Source of the DNA: Sedimenticola_A endophacoides
GTDB taxonomy: Bacteria; Pseudomonadota; Gammaproteobacteria; Chromatiales; Chromatiaceae
Assembly (NCBI GenBank): GCA_003062345.1
Contig: PQCO01000169.1
Location: 1-23,377 of the forward strand
Direction: 5' to 3'
Length of the DNA stretch: 23,377 nt
Below are positions 5,885 through 14,224 of the stretch, piece after piece. Under the pieces are notes generated by a model. It was not told where the DNA came from. It ran no database searches and was given only the letters and a program-made list of their open reading frames with translations. How positions within the stretch are numbered: the first letter of the stretch is position 1; each line of letters opens with the position of its first letter. A program made the translations under genes and the position numbers.

Positions 5885-6958
5885 ATGGCTGAAGCACCTC
5901 GCATGCCTGAAGAGAGCGGCGTACCGGATATCCAGGATTTCCTGCACCCCGTGCTGAAGAAAAACTACGGCAACTGGAAGTGGCATGATCGTCCACGCCC
6001 CGGTGTTCTGCATCATGTCGCCCACAGCGGTGACGAGATCTGGACCGTGCGCGCCGGCACCCCCCGTCAGATGTCCATTCACACCATCCGTGAGCTGATG
6101 GACATCGCCGACGAGTACGCCGAGGGCTACGTCCGTTTCACCATCCGTTCCAACATCGAGTTCCTGCTCTCCGATGAGTCCAAGGTACAGCCCATCATCG
6201 ACAAGCTGGGCGAGTGTGGCTACCCCGTCGGCGGCACCGGCAACTCGGTCTCCACCGTCTCCCACACCCAGGGTTGGTTGCACTGCGACATCCCCGGTAC
6301 CGACGCCTCCGGCGCGGTAAAGGCGCTGATGGATGAGCTGATCCACGAGTTCGTCAACGAGGAGATGCCCAACCGCGTGCGTCTGACCTCATCCTGCTGC
6401 CAGATCAACTGCGGTGGCCAGGGCGACATCGCCATCAACATCCAGCACACCAAGCCGCCCAAGATCGATCATGCCCAGGTGGCCAATGTCTGCGAGCGTC
6501 CGTCGGTCGTGGCGCGCTGCCCGGTTGCGGCCATTCGTCCCGCCGTGGTCAACGGCAAGCCCTCTCTGGAAGTCGACGAGCGCAAGTGCGTATGCTGCGG
6601 CGCCTGTTTTCCTCCCTGCCCCCCGATGCAGATCAACGATCCCGAGCACTCCAAGTTCGCGGTATGGGTCGGTGGCAAGCACTCCAATGCCCGCTCCAAG
6701 CCAAGCTTTCACAAGCTGGTGGCTTCCGGTATCCCCAACAACCCGCCGCGTTGGCCCGAGGTCTCCGAGATCGTCAAGAAGATCCTGGCCACCTACAAGG
6801 CGGATGCCAAGGAGTGGGAGCGTATCGGTGAGTGGGCCGAGCGTATCGGCTGGCCCGCGTTCTTCGAGAAGACCGGTCTGCCGTTCACCAAGTACCACAT
6901 CGACAACTGGCGTGGTGGTCGTGCGAACCTGAACGCCTCCGCGCACATCCGCTTCTGA
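5885..6958 (+). CDS. dsrB: Dissimilatory sulfite reductase subunit beta (oxidative type)
   Basis: DsrB pairs with DsrA. In characterised DsrAB the catalytic siroheme lies at the subunit interface with ligands from DsrB. Visible motifs are SSCCQINCGGQGDIAIN around Cys171, Cys172 and Cys176, RCPVAAI (Cys212), and the ferredoxin cluster CVCCGACFPPCPP (Cys235 to Cys245). The product of 357 residues is full length. The start is ATG 5885, which has GGAGG six bases ahead; an in-frame TTG at 5873 overlaps that binding site and is rejected. It follows dsrA by 86 bp containing a strong hairpin. Confidence 0.98.
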   Translation: MAEAPRMPEESGVPDIQDFLHPVLKKNYGNWKWHDRPRPGVLHHVAHSGDEIWTVRAGTPRQMSIHTIRELMDIADEYAEGYVRFTIRSNIEFLLSDESKVQPIIDKLGECGYPVGGTGNSVSTVSHTQGWLHCDIPGTDASGAVKALMDELIHEFVNEEMPNRVRLTSSCCQINCGGQGDIAINIQHTKPPKIDHAQVANVCERPSVVARCPVAAIRPAVVNGKPSLEVDERKCVCCGACFPPCPPMQINDPEHSKFAVWVGGKHSNARSKPSFHKLVASGIPNNPPRWPEVSEIVKKILATYKADAKEWERIGEWAERIGWPAFFEKTGLPFTKYHIDNWRGGRANLNASAHIRF

Positions 6959-6985
6959 GCGGTCTACTCGGATAAGGAATAGCAA

Positions 6986-7378
6986 ATGAAATTTTCTATT
7001 CAGATCAACGAGGGGCCTTACCAGCACCAGGCCGCCGACAGCGCCTATCTGTTCACCAAGGCGGCTCTGGAGAAGGGGCATGAGATCTTTCGTGTCTTCT
7101 TCTATCACGACGGCGTTGGCAACAGCACGCGCCTGACCACCCCGCCGCAGGACGATCGCAATATCGTCAAACGTTGGGCGGAGCTGGGCGAGCAGTACAG
7201 TCTCGACCTGGTGGTCTGCGTGGCCGCCGCCCAGCGTCGTGGCATCGTCGATGACGGCGAGGCACAGCGCAATGGTAAGGATGCGACCAATATCGACCCG
7301 CATTTCCGTATTTCGGGTCTGGGTCAGCTTATCGAGGCCGCCGTCCAGTCCGACCGACTGGTCGTGTTCGGCGATTGA
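6986..7378 (+). CDS. dsrE: Sulfurtransferase subunit DsrE
   Basis: DsrE is the catalytic subunit of the cytoplasmic DsrE2F2H2 hexamer (TusD-like), which transfers sulfane sulfur to DsrC and is diagnostic for sulfur oxidizers rather than sulfate reducers. The active cysteine is Cys78 in DLVVCVAAAQRRG, the same number reported for A. vinosum. The N-terminus KFSIQINEGPYQHQAADSA is typical. At 130 residues it has family length, with AAGGA upstream of the start. It is 27 bp after dsrB and 16 bp before dsrF. Confidence 0.97.
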   Translation: MKFSIQINEGPYQHQAADSAYLFTKAALEKGHEIFRVFFYHDGVGNSTRLTTPPQDDRNIVKRWAELGEQYSLDLVVCVAAAQRRGIVDDGEAQRNGKDATNIDPHFRISGLGQLIEAAVQSDRLVVFGD

Positions 7379-7394
7379 GCATAGGGGTTGAATC

Positions 7395-7805
7395 ATGTCT
7401 GAAGATACAAAAAAGTTCATGTACCTCAACCGCCGTGCGCCCTATGGCACCATCTATGCCTGGGAGTCGCTGGAAGTGGTTCTGATCGGTGCGGCCTTCG
7501 AGCAGGACGTGAGTCTGGCCTTCGTCGATGACGGTGTTTACCAGATCGTCAAGGGGCAGGATACGGGCGAAGTCGATATGAAGAATTTCTCCCCGACCTA
7601 CTCCGCTCTGGGTGATTACGAGGTCACCAAGCTCTACGTCGAGAAAGAGTCTCTCGAAGAGCGTGGGCTGACCCTGGACGACCTGATGCACCTGACATGG
7701 GAAGACGAGGACGAGGACTGGGCCGAAAAGGACTCCATTCGTCTGGTCAGCCGCGAGGAACTGGCCAAGGTCATGGAAGGACAGGACGTGGTCTTTAGCT
7801 TCTGA
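7395..7805 (+). CDS. dsrF: DsrE/F-like subunit DsrF
   Basis: DsrF (TusC-like) is the second subunit of DsrEFH. The product has 136 residues and contains no cysteine, as expected for a structural subunit without a sulfur-carrying residue. Family features include YLNRRAPYGTIYAWESLEVVLIGAAFEQ and VSLAFVDDGVYQIVKGQ. The C-terminal half is very acidic (WEDEDEDWAEKD). It lies between dsrE and dsrH with gaps of 16 and 14 bp, so the three are translated from one transcript. Confidence 0.97.
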   Translation: MSEDTKKFMYLNRRAPYGTIYAWESLEVVLIGAAFEQDVSLAFVDDGVYQIVKGQDTGEVDMKNFSPTYSALGDYEVTKLYVEKESLEERGLTLDDLMHLTWEDEDEDWAEKDSIRLVSREELAKVMEGQDVVFSF

Positions 7806-7819
7806 GGTGGAGTGTTGTC

Positions 7820-8125
7820 ATGAGTGAATTGCATACCGTAAACAAGTCACCTTACGAGAAGAACTCCTTCGATAGCTGCATTGGCTATGCCCAGGCGGGC
7901 AGTGCCGTGCTGCTGTTCGAGGATGGCGTCTACGCCGCGATGAGCGGCGGCGCGACTGAAGCGAAGGTGAAGGCAGCCGAGGGTGTTAAGTTCTATGCCC
8001 TGGGCCCCGACATGAAAGCCCGCGGGCTCTCTGTGGATCGGGTGATTGAGGGTGTTGAGATCGTGGATTACGCAGGCTTTGTTGATCTCGCCGCCGAGCA
8101 CAGCAAAGTGGTTTCCTGGGTCTGA
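7820..8125 (+). CDS. dsrH: Sulfurtransferase subunit DsrH
   Basis: DsrH (TusB-like) completes the DsrEFH complex. The 101-residue product contains the conserved Cys20 (SFDSCIGYAQAGSAVLLFEDGVYAA), a second conserved cysteine of the complex besides DsrE Cys78. The start has GGTGG upstream. It closes the EFH triplet and is followed by a 50-bp gap before dsrC, larger than the preceding gaps, which leaves room for separate control of dsrC. Confidence 0.96.
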   Translation: MSELHTVNKSPYEKNSFDSCIGYAQAGSAVLLFEDGVYAAMSGGATEAKVKAAEGVKFYALGPDMKARGLSVDRVIEGVEIVDYAGFVDLAAEHSKVVSWV

Positions 8126-8175
8126 CCCAACACTGGTTTTTTAAGTACCTACACACATTTTTTAGGAGAAATACG

Positions 8176-8508
8176 ATGCCTATCGAAGTCAACGGCAAGA
8201 CTCTTGAGACCGATGAAGAGGGTTACCTGGTCAACCTGAGCGATTGGGAGCCCGCAGTGGCCGAAATCATGGCCAAGGAAGATGATCTGGAGCTCAACAG
8301 CGAGCACTGGGACATCATCACCTTCCTGCGCGAGTACTACGAAGAGTACCAGATCGCCCCCGCCGTGCGCGTGCTGACCAAGGCAGTCGGCAAAAAGCTG
8401 GGCAAGGAGAAGGGCAACAGCAAGTATCTGTACGCGTTGTTCCCCTACGGTCCTGGCAAGCAGGCCTGCCGCTTTGCCGGTCTGCCCAAGCCCACCGGCT
8501 GCATCTAA
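8176..8508 (+). CDS. dsrC: Sulfur-carrier protein DsrC
   Basis: DsrC is the cytoplasmic sulfur carrier linking DsrEFH, DsrAB and the membrane DsrMKJOP complex. The product has 110 residues ending KQACRFAGLPKPTGCI, with both essential cysteines: Cys98 (CysB) and the penultimate Cys109 (CysA), eleven residues apart as in the family. The mobile C-terminal arm reaches the siroheme site of DsrAB. The ribosome binding site TTTAGGAGAAATACG is strong. A perfect 11-bp hairpin follows at 8525-8550 and may stabilise the dsrC message, consistent with the high DsrC levels known in these organisms. Compare the cysteine-free paralogue at 1926-2270. Confidence 0.98.
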   Translation: MPIEVNGKTLETDEEGYLVNLSDWEPAVAEIMAKEDDLELNSEHWDIITFLREYYEEYQIAPAVRVLTKAVGKKLGKEKGNSKYLYALFPYGPGKQACRFAGLPKPTGCI

Positions 8509-8524
8509 GCAGTTGCTGTGAACC

Positions 8525-8550
8525 GACCGGGAGGAGAAATCCTCCCGGTC
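8525..8550 (+). other. Perfect 11-bp intercistronic hairpin with GAAA tetraloop after dsrC
   Basis: GACCGGGAGGA (8525-8535) and TCCTCCCGGTC (8540-8550) pair without mismatch around GAAA, a stable GNRA loop. There is no T-tract, so full termination is unlikely. Its place directly after dsrC suggests a 3'-end stabiliser or processing site that raises dsrC over dsrM in the polycistronic message. The function is inferred. Confidence 0.75.
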
Positions 8551-8579
8551 CATGTTAACCGACTGAAGAAGGCAGGAAT

Positions 8580-9305
8580 ATGTCCACTGTCTATGCGTTG
8601 CTGTTTATCGTAGCGACACTCGTAATGGTCGTTGGCCTGGCGCTGAAGATCAAGCAATACGCCAATACGCCTGCACCGCTCAAGATTCCTACTACACCGG
8701 CCCCCACCACTGAAGCCGGCGTAGTCATGCGCCTGTTCCGTGAAGTGGTGTTCTTCGAGAGCCTTTTCAAGAGCACCAAGTGGACCTGGATCTTCTCCTG
8801 GATGTTCCACATGGCGCTGTTCGTAGTGCTTTTGCGCCACATACGCTACTTCATCGACGATGTGTGGCTGCCCATCGTTCTGATCCAGCCCTTCGGCAAG
8901 TATGCCGGTTTCGTGATGGTCATCGGTCTTGCCGGACTGTTCGCCCGCAGAATCCTGGTTGACCGCGTGCGCTACATCTCCGCACCTTCCGACTACCTGT
9001 GGCTGGTGGTGCTTCTGTTCATCGGGTTCAGCGGGCTGATGATGAGTTTCGTCAGTCACACCGATGTCACCATGGTGAAGCAGTACTTTACCGGGGTCTG
9101 GACCTTCAGCGGTGGCGAACTGCCGATGGACTTCCCCCTGATGGTACACCTGCTCCTGGTCGCGCTGCTGATGATCCTGTTCCCTTTCAGCAAGCTGCTG
9201 CACGTGCCCGGCCTGTTCTTCAGCCCCGGCCGCAATCAGGTGGACAATCCGCGCGAGAAGCGTCACTTGGCTCCCTGGGCCAAGACGCTGGAAGAGCAAG
9301 AATAA
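8580..9305 (+). CDS. dsrM: DsrM, membrane cytochrome b-type subunit of DsrMKJOP
   Basis: DsrM is the NarI-like integral membrane subunit that carries heme b and exchanges electrons with the quinone pool. The 241-residue product shows an N-terminal membrane segment (4-22) and further hydrophobic spans near 70-90, 108-122, 139-155 and 188-203. Histidines that could ligate heme are His77, His87, His160, His190 and His208. At about 240 residues it is shorter than the DsrM of many sulfate reducers but similar to that of sulfur oxidizers. AGGCAGGA lies upstream. It begins the MKLJOP block, 71 bp after dsrC. Confidence 0.95.
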   Translation: MSTVYALLFIVATLVMVVGLALKIKQYANTPAPLKIPTTPAPTTEAGVVMRLFREVVFFESLFKSTKWTWIFSWMFHMALFVVLLRHIRYFIDDVWLPIVLIQPFGKYAGFVMVIGLAGLFARRILVDRVRYISAPSDYLWLVVLLFIGFSGLMMSFVSHTDVTMVKQYFTGVWTFSGGELPMDFPLMVHLLLVALLMILFPFSKLLHVPGLFFSPGRNQVDNPREKRHLAPWAKTLEEQE

Positions 9306-9343
9306 GATCTATCTAACCTGTAACTAGCCGACGAGGGCATTAC

Positions 9344-10879
9344 ATGGCTACGGCAGAATTTGATGTACCGGAACTCCAGGAGTATGTGGACGTACCGGAA
9401 GTAGAAGAGGGCACGATGGCTCATCTGAAGCCATTCGTGGTTACCAATCCAGAACACAACACCGACCTGGGTTTTCCCGGTGAACTGGTTGAAGACTGGC
9501 ACGGAAAGACCCTGGAGAAGCTGGACGACCTGCGTTCACGCTACCGCTCCCTGCAGGTCTATCTCGATGCCTGCGTCAAGTGTGGCTCCTGTACCGACAA
9601 ATGCCATTACTACCTGACCACCAAGGATCCGAAAAACATGCCGGTGGGTCGTCAGGATCTGCTGCGCAAGGTCTATCGCCGCTACTTTACCTTCGCGGGG
9701 AAGTATTTCCCCAAGCTGGTCGGCGCCGAGGATCTCACCCGCGAGACCCTCGACGACTGGTATAGCTACTACCACCAGTGCTCCCAGTGCCGCCGCTGCT
9801 CGGTTTTCTGCCCCTATGGCATCGATACCGCTGAGATCTCCATGGCGGCGCGTGAGATCCTCGACAGCATCGGCTACGGCCAGAAGTACTGCAACGAGAT
9901 CATCGCCAAGGTGCACAAGGTTGGCAACAACCTGGGCCTTCCCGGTCCCGCCATCGAGGACACCCTGGAAGGACTTGAAGAGGACGTCTTCGACGAGACC
10001 GGCGTGGAGGTGAAGTTTCCCCTCGACGTCAAGGGTGCCGAGATCCTGCTGGTCACCCCCTCGGCGGATTTTTTCGCAGAGCCGCACGTCGACGGGCTGA
10101 TCGGCTACGCCAAGGTGTTTCACGAGGCCGGTGTCAGCTGGACCCTCTCCACCACAGCCTCCGAGGCGGGCAACTTCGGCATGTTCATCGGCTCCTACGA
10201 GAACATGCGCCGGGTCTCCATGCGGGTTCGCGAGGCTGCCCTCGAACTTGGCGTCAAACGCATCGTCTTCGGCGAGTGCGGCCATGCCTGGCGTGTGGCC
10301 TACGCCTTCCTCAACACCCTGGCCGGTCCGTTCGATTTTCTCGATCCCGACTATCCGGTGCCTCAACACATCTGCGAATTCACAAAGCAGCAGATCGACG
10401 CCGGAAAGTTGACCTTCGACAAGTCCCAGAACGACGACATGACCATCACCTTCCATGACTCCTGCAACGTGGCGCGCGCCACGCGCATGGGTGATAAGCC
10501 CGGTGGCCAGATGGACATCCCGCGCGAGGTGATCAAGGCGGCCTGCAACAATTATGTCGACATGGATCACAACACCATCGGCGAACGCACCTTCTGCTGC
10601 GGCGGTGGCGGCGGTCTGCTTACCGATGACCTGATGGAGATCCGCGTCAAGGGTGCGCTGCCGCGCATGACGGCGCTCAATAACGCGGTTCAGGAGCATG
10701 GTGTGACCCATCTTGCGGCCATCTGCGCCATCTGCAAGAGCCAGTTCACCAAGGTCATGCCGTACTACGGCATGGATATGGATCAGGTGGTCAGCGTCCA
10801 CCAGCTTGTAAGCAACGCCATCGTCCTCACCGGTCAGCGTACCGAAGATGACGAGGAGGAGCAGGACGAGGAAGCGTAG
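9344..10879 (+). CDS. dsrK: DsrK, iron-sulfur HdrD-like subunit of DsrMKJOP
   Basis: DsrK is the cytoplasmic catalytic subunit, related to heterodisulfide reductase HdrD, and acts on DsrC disulfide or trisulfide. Two [4Fe-4S] motifs are visible: CVKCGSCTDKC (Cys77, 80, 83, 87) and CSQCRRCSVFCP (Cys146, 149, 152, 156). The C-terminal CCG-domain features that hold the special catalytic cluster follow: FHDSCNVARATRMG, ERTFCCGGGGGLL and AICAICKSQF. The product of 511 residues ends in a strongly acidic tail (EDDEEEQDEEA). The ATG has GAGG upstream. It lies 38 bp after dsrM. Confidence 0.97.
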   Translation: MATAEFDVPELQEYVDVPEVEEGTMAHLKPFVVTNPEHNTDLGFPGELVEDWHGKTLEKLDDLRSRYRSLQVYLDACVKCGSCTDKCHYYLTTKDPKNMPVGRQDLLRKVYRRYFTFAGKYFPKLVGAEDLTRETLDDWYSYYHQCSQCRRCSVFCPYGIDTAEISMAAREILDSIGYGQKYCNEIIAKVHKVGNNLGLPGPAIEDTLEGLEEDVFDETGVEVKFPLDVKGAEILLVTPSADFFAEPHVDGLIGYAKVFHEAGVSWTLSTTASEAGNFGMFIGSYENMRRVSMRVREAALELGVKRIVFGECGHAWRVAYAFLNTLAGPFDFLDPDYPVPQHICEFTKQQIDAGKLTFDKSQNDDMTITFHDSCNVARATRMGDKPGGQMDIPREVIKAACNNYVDMDHNTIGERTFCCGGGGGLLTDDLMEIRVKGALPRMTALNNAVQEHGVTHLAAICAICKSQFTKVMPYYGMDMDQVVSVHQLVSNAIVLTGQRTEDDEEEQDEEA

Positions 10880-10977
10880 CCGCTCCAAGGGTTCAGCGAT
10901 TCAGAAAATAACTGCCGACTTTGCTATCGCGGCGCGTTGAATAGAATTGAATTACATAGGTGTAGGGAGAGTTAATA

Positions 10978-12921
10978 ATGGCAACTCCTAGTGAAGAGAT
11001 GAAGCAATTGAACTTCCGTCGTTTTGAAGACGGTAACAATGAGTGGGATGCATGGGATGAGAAGATCTTCAACGAAGATACCTCTCACAAGTGCCCTACC
11101 TATGTGCACAAGACACCTCCCTGCCAGGGCAGCTGCCCCTCCGGGCATGACATTCGCGGCTGGCTCGCCATCGTGCGCGGTCAGGAGAAGCCGGTTGAGG
11201 GAATGGACTGGAAAGAGTACGCCTTCAGGCGCGCCACCGACTCCAATCCCTTCCCCTCTATGATGGGCCGCGTCTGCCCGGCACCCTGCCAGGGCGGTTG
11301 CAACCGCAACGACGTTGAGGACTTCGTCGGTATCAACTCCGTCGAGCAGTTCATCGGCGACACCGCGCTGGTCGAAGGCTACAAGTTCAGCGCTGGCACA
11401 GACACCGGCAAGAAAGTCGCCATCATCGGCGGTGGTCCCGCCGGCATGGCGGCGGCCTTTCAGCTGCGTAAGCTCGGCCACGGCGCCACCGTTTTCGAGA
11501 AGGATTCCGAGCTGGGCGGCATGATGCGCTACGGCATCCCCAACTACCGTATCTCCCATGAGAAGCTGGCGGCTGAGATGCAGCGCATTGTCGACATGGG
11601 TGTTGAGGTGCGCACTGGCGTGCGTGTCGGCACCGACGTCGCTGTCGCCGATCTGGAGAAAGAGTATGACGCCGTACTCTGGGCTCTGGGCTGCCAGAGC
11701 GGGCGCGGCCTGCCCGTGGACGGCTGGGACGGTACCCCCAACTGCGTGAGCGGCGTCGCCTACCTCAAGGCCTTCAACTCCGGACGCATGAAGGCGACCG
11801 GCAACAAGGTGGTCTGCATCGGTGGTGGTGACACCTCCATCGACGTCATCTCGGTTGCCCGCCGCATCGGCCACAACGCCGCCATCGGAAATCCCGAGGA
11901 TATCGTCAACGACGAGAGCATCGTCCATGATCAGGCGATCGCCGACGGTGCGGGCCAGGCCGAGGCGACCCTCACCTCCCTGTTCACCAAGGATAAGATG
12001 TTCGCGGCCGAACACGAGATTAACGATGCCTTGCAGGAGGGTTGCACCATCCTTGACGGTGTGATGCCCCTGGAGGTGATCGTCGGCGCTGATGGCCGCG
12101 CCACCGGCCTCAAGGTTTGCGACTGCACTATGGATGGTATGACCCCGGTGCCGGTCGAGGGTACCGAGCGGGTGCTGGAAGCGGACCTCATCGTCTCCGC
12201 CATCGGTCAGGGCGGTGACATGGTCGGCATCGAGGAGATGGCCAACGATCGCAGTCTGATCGATTCCGACAAGAACTACCAGGTGCCGGGCAAGCCGGGC
12301 CACTTCGTGGCCGGCGACATCATCCGTCCGCACCTGCTGACCACGGCCATCGGCCAGGCCGCCGTGGCGGTGCAGAGCATCGACAGCTACATGAAGAACA
12401 AGGAGCTTGGTAAGCGTCCCAAGATCGATGTGCACCACTTCAGCCTCCTCGGCAAGCTGCACGAGGCGGGGCTCGACCCCGAGGCCTATGATCCGGGTGC
12501 GGGTGATCTGCGTGGTACCAGCGCCGCCAAGTTCGCGGTCCACAACTACGAGGATCGCTCCTTCGCCGAGGTCATCCCCTCGAGCGCGTTGTTCCTCGGT
12601 CACTTCAAGCTCGTGCCGCGCCACATCCGTACCGAGGACGTGCCCAGCGGCGACGAGGTGCTGCACCACTTCAAAGAGCGCATGAACGGCCTGAGCGAGG
12701 AGGATACCGTCGCCGAGGCCAAGCGTTGCATGAGTTGTGGCATGTGCTTCGAATGTGACAACTGCGTCATCTTCTGCCCGCAGGACGCCGTGTTCCGCGT
12801 CAGGAAGAACGAATCCACCACCGGCCGCTACGTCGATACCGACTACACCAAGTGTGTAGGCTGTCACGTCTGCACCGATGTTTGTCCCACCGGCTACATC
12901 CAGATGGGCCTTGGCGAATAA
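10978..12921 (+). CDS. dsrL: DsrL, iron-sulfur flavoprotein NAD(P)-linked oxidoreductase
   Basis: DsrL resembles the small subunit of glutamate synthase and transfers electrons from DsrAB to NAD(P). The N-terminal cluster ligands are in PPCQGSCPSGHDIRGW and RVCPAPCQGGCNRN. An FAD-binding Rossmann motif AIIGGGPAGMAAAFQLRKLG lies near residue 147 and an NAD(P)-binding motif VCIGGGDTSIDVISVARRIG near 277. A C-terminal two-cluster ferredoxin contains CMSCGMCFECDNCVIFCP (from about 584) and CVGCHVCTDVCP. The product has 647 residues, matching the DsrL-1 type of sulfur oxidizers. The 98-bp gap after dsrK contains a TAGAAT box (10942-10947) but no good -35. Confidence 0.97.
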   Translation: MATPSEEMKQLNFRRFEDGNNEWDAWDEKIFNEDTSHKCPTYVHKTPPCQGSCPSGHDIRGWLAIVRGQEKPVEGMDWKEYAFRRATDSNPFPSMMGRVCPAPCQGGCNRNDVEDFVGINSVEQFIGDTALVEGYKFSAGTDTGKKVAIIGGGPAGMAAAFQLRKLGHGATVFEKDSELGGMMRYGIPNYRISHEKLAAEMQRIVDMGVEVRTGVRVGTDVAVADLEKEYDAVLWALGCQSGRGLPVDGWDGTPNCVSGVAYLKAFNSGRMKATGNKVVCIGGGDTSIDVISVARRIGHNAAIGNPEDIVNDESIVHDQAIADGAGQAEATLTSLFTKDKMFAAEHEINDALQEGCTILDGVMPLEVIVGADGRATGLKVCDCTMDGMTPVPVEGTERVLEADLIVSAIGQGGDMVGIEEMANDRSLIDSDKNYQVPGKPGHFVAGDIIRPHLLTTAIGQAAVAVQSIDSYMKNKELGKRPKIDVHHFSLLGKLHEAGLDPEAYDPGAGDLRGTSAAKFAVHNYEDRSFAEVIPSSALFLGHFKLVPRHIRTEDVPSGDEVLHHFKERMNGLSEEDTVAEAKRCMSCGMCFECDNCVIFCPQDAVFRVRKNESTTGRYVDTDYTKCVGCHVCTDVCPTGYIQMGLGE

Positions 12922-12936
12922 AACAGGGGAGCTGTA

Positions 12937-13431
12937 ATGCGTAGTTCAACCGGCATAAAGAGATTCGCCGGGCTGCTCATGGGAGGGGCCATCGCACTCC
13001 TCTCCATGGGTGCGCAGAGCGAATCGGCGGTAACCCAGGGGTCCAGGGCGGCCACCATGGACGCCTGCGTGGCTCCCACGGCGGAGATGCGTCGAAACCA
13101 CATGGATTACCTCAAGCATGACCGTGTCCAGTCGGTCCGCGAGGGCGTTCGTGACACCAAGAACAGCCTGGTCGGATGCGTCGATTGTCACGCCTCCAAA
13201 GACGACTCCGGCAACTACAAGTCGATCGTGGCCGAGGGCGAGTTCTGCCAGAGCTGTCACAGCTACGTCGCTGTGCAGCCCGCCTGCTTCCAGTGTCACC
13301 GCAAGACTCCGCAGCAGGGACACGCCGCGCTCGGCATGAACCAGGACGCTGCTGAGCCTGCCCTGGGTCTGTTGCCCGGGATTTCGCGGAGCGATCTTTC
13401 CGAGCTTCACGCAAACGTAATGGAGCACTGA
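12937..13431 (+). CDS. dsrJ: DsrJ, periplasmic triheme cytochrome c
   Basis: DsrJ is the periplasmic triheme subunit of DsrMKJOP. The N-terminus has a basic start and a hydrophobic segment (about 10-24), fitting an uncleaved or cleavable signal. Three CxxCH heme motifs are present: CVDCH (81-85), CQSCH (104-108) and CFQCH (117-121). Cys44 in MDACVAPT corresponds to the distal cysteine ligand that gives one heme its unusual His/Cys coordination in A. vinosum. Next comes RRNHMDYLKH with further histidine ligands. The product has 164 residues. It is 15 bp after dsrL and 2 bp before dsrO. Confidence 0.96.
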   Translation: MRSSTGIKRFAGLLMGGAIALLSMGAQSESAVTQGSRAATMDACVAPTAEMRRNHMDYLKHDRVQSVREGVRDTKNSLVGCVDCHASKDDSGNYKSIVAEGEFCQSCHSYVAVQPACFQCHRKTPQQGHAALGMNQDAAEPALGLLPGISRSDLSELHANVMEH

Positions 13432-13433
13432 TC

Positions 13434-14207
13434 ATGAGCCAGAAAAATGACCAGCCCAACATGAAACGGCGTGAATTTCTCGGCAAGACCATCGCCGCCG
13501 CTTCGGTGGCAACTATCGCCCCCGGTGTCATGCTCACCGTCGCCAGGGCGGGCTCCGATGAGGGCGCTTCGGGCGCCACCCGCTGGGGAATGCTGATCAA
13601 TACCGCCAAATGCGCCAACGGGTGCAGCGCCTGCGTTGATGCCTGTGACAAGGAGAACGGTATCGATCTGCTGACCAAGCCCGAGGGTCAGAGCGACGAG
13701 ATGTGGAACGCACAGCGTCCGCAGTGGATCCGCAAGGTGACCCTGCGCGACAAGCAGACCGGTGTCGTCAGCAACCTGCCGATGATGTGCCAGCATTGCG
13801 AAAAGCCGCCGTGTGTCGATGTCTGTCCCACCACTGCCTCGTTCAAGCGTGCCGACGGCATTGTGATGGTCGATCGCCACCTCTGCATCGGCTGCCGTTA
13901 CTGCATGATGGCCTGCCCCTACAAGGCCCGCTCCTTTATCCACTCGGATATCGCCGAGCAGGTGGTGCAGGCTCCACGCGGCAAGGGTTGCGTTGAATCC
14001 TGCAACCTTTGCGCGAACCGCATCGACGGGGGCGCGGCCACCACCGCCTGCCAGGACGCCTGCGCGGCACAAGGCCATCACGCCATCCTGTTTGGCGACA
14101 TCAAGGATCCAAACAGCGCTATCTCGAAGGCCCTCAAGACATTCGAGAGCAAGCAGATTCGTGCCGACCTTGAACTCAATACCGGTGTCCGTTACACCAA
14201 CGTCTGA
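13434..14207 (+). CDS. dsrO: DsrO, periplasmic ferredoxin-like iron-sulfur subunit
   Basis: DsrO is the periplasmic multi-cluster subunit that connects DsrJ with the quinone-reactive DsrP. A Tat signal is clear: KRREFLGKTIAAASVATIAP with twin arginines 12 and 13, and likely cleavage after the ARA near residue 39. Cluster ligands are CANGCSACVDAC (Cys60-71), CQHCEKPPCVDVCP, CIGCRYCMMACP, and CVESCNLC followed by CQDACAAQGH, consistent with several [4Fe-4S] centres. The product has 257 residues. It starts two bases after the dsrJ stop, so translation is probably coupled. Confidence 0.97.
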   Translation: MSQKNDQPNMKRREFLGKTIAAASVATIAPGVMLTVARAGSDEGASGATRWGMLINTAKCANGCSACVDACDKENGIDLLTKPEGQSDEMWNAQRPQWIRKVTLRDKQTGVVSNLPMMCQHCEKPPCVDVCPTTASFKRADGIVMVDRHLCIGCRYCMMACPYKARSFIHSDIAEQVVQAPRGKGCVESCNLCANRIDGGAATTACQDACAAQGHHAILFGDIKDPNSAISKALKTFESKQIRADLELNTGVRYTNV

Positions 14208-14224
14208 TACGGAGCGAGAGAACA

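Noticed and set aside
10921..10947. Possible internal promoter before dsrL (TTGCTA and TAGAAT)
   Set aside because: The spacer is only 15 bp and no better -35 exists at 17 bp, so it is not listed as a feature.
10972..12867. A 631-residue minus-strand open frame opposite dsrL
   Set aside because: It is a low-complexity shadow of the GC-rich dsrL codons; DsrL motifs are clear on the plus strand.
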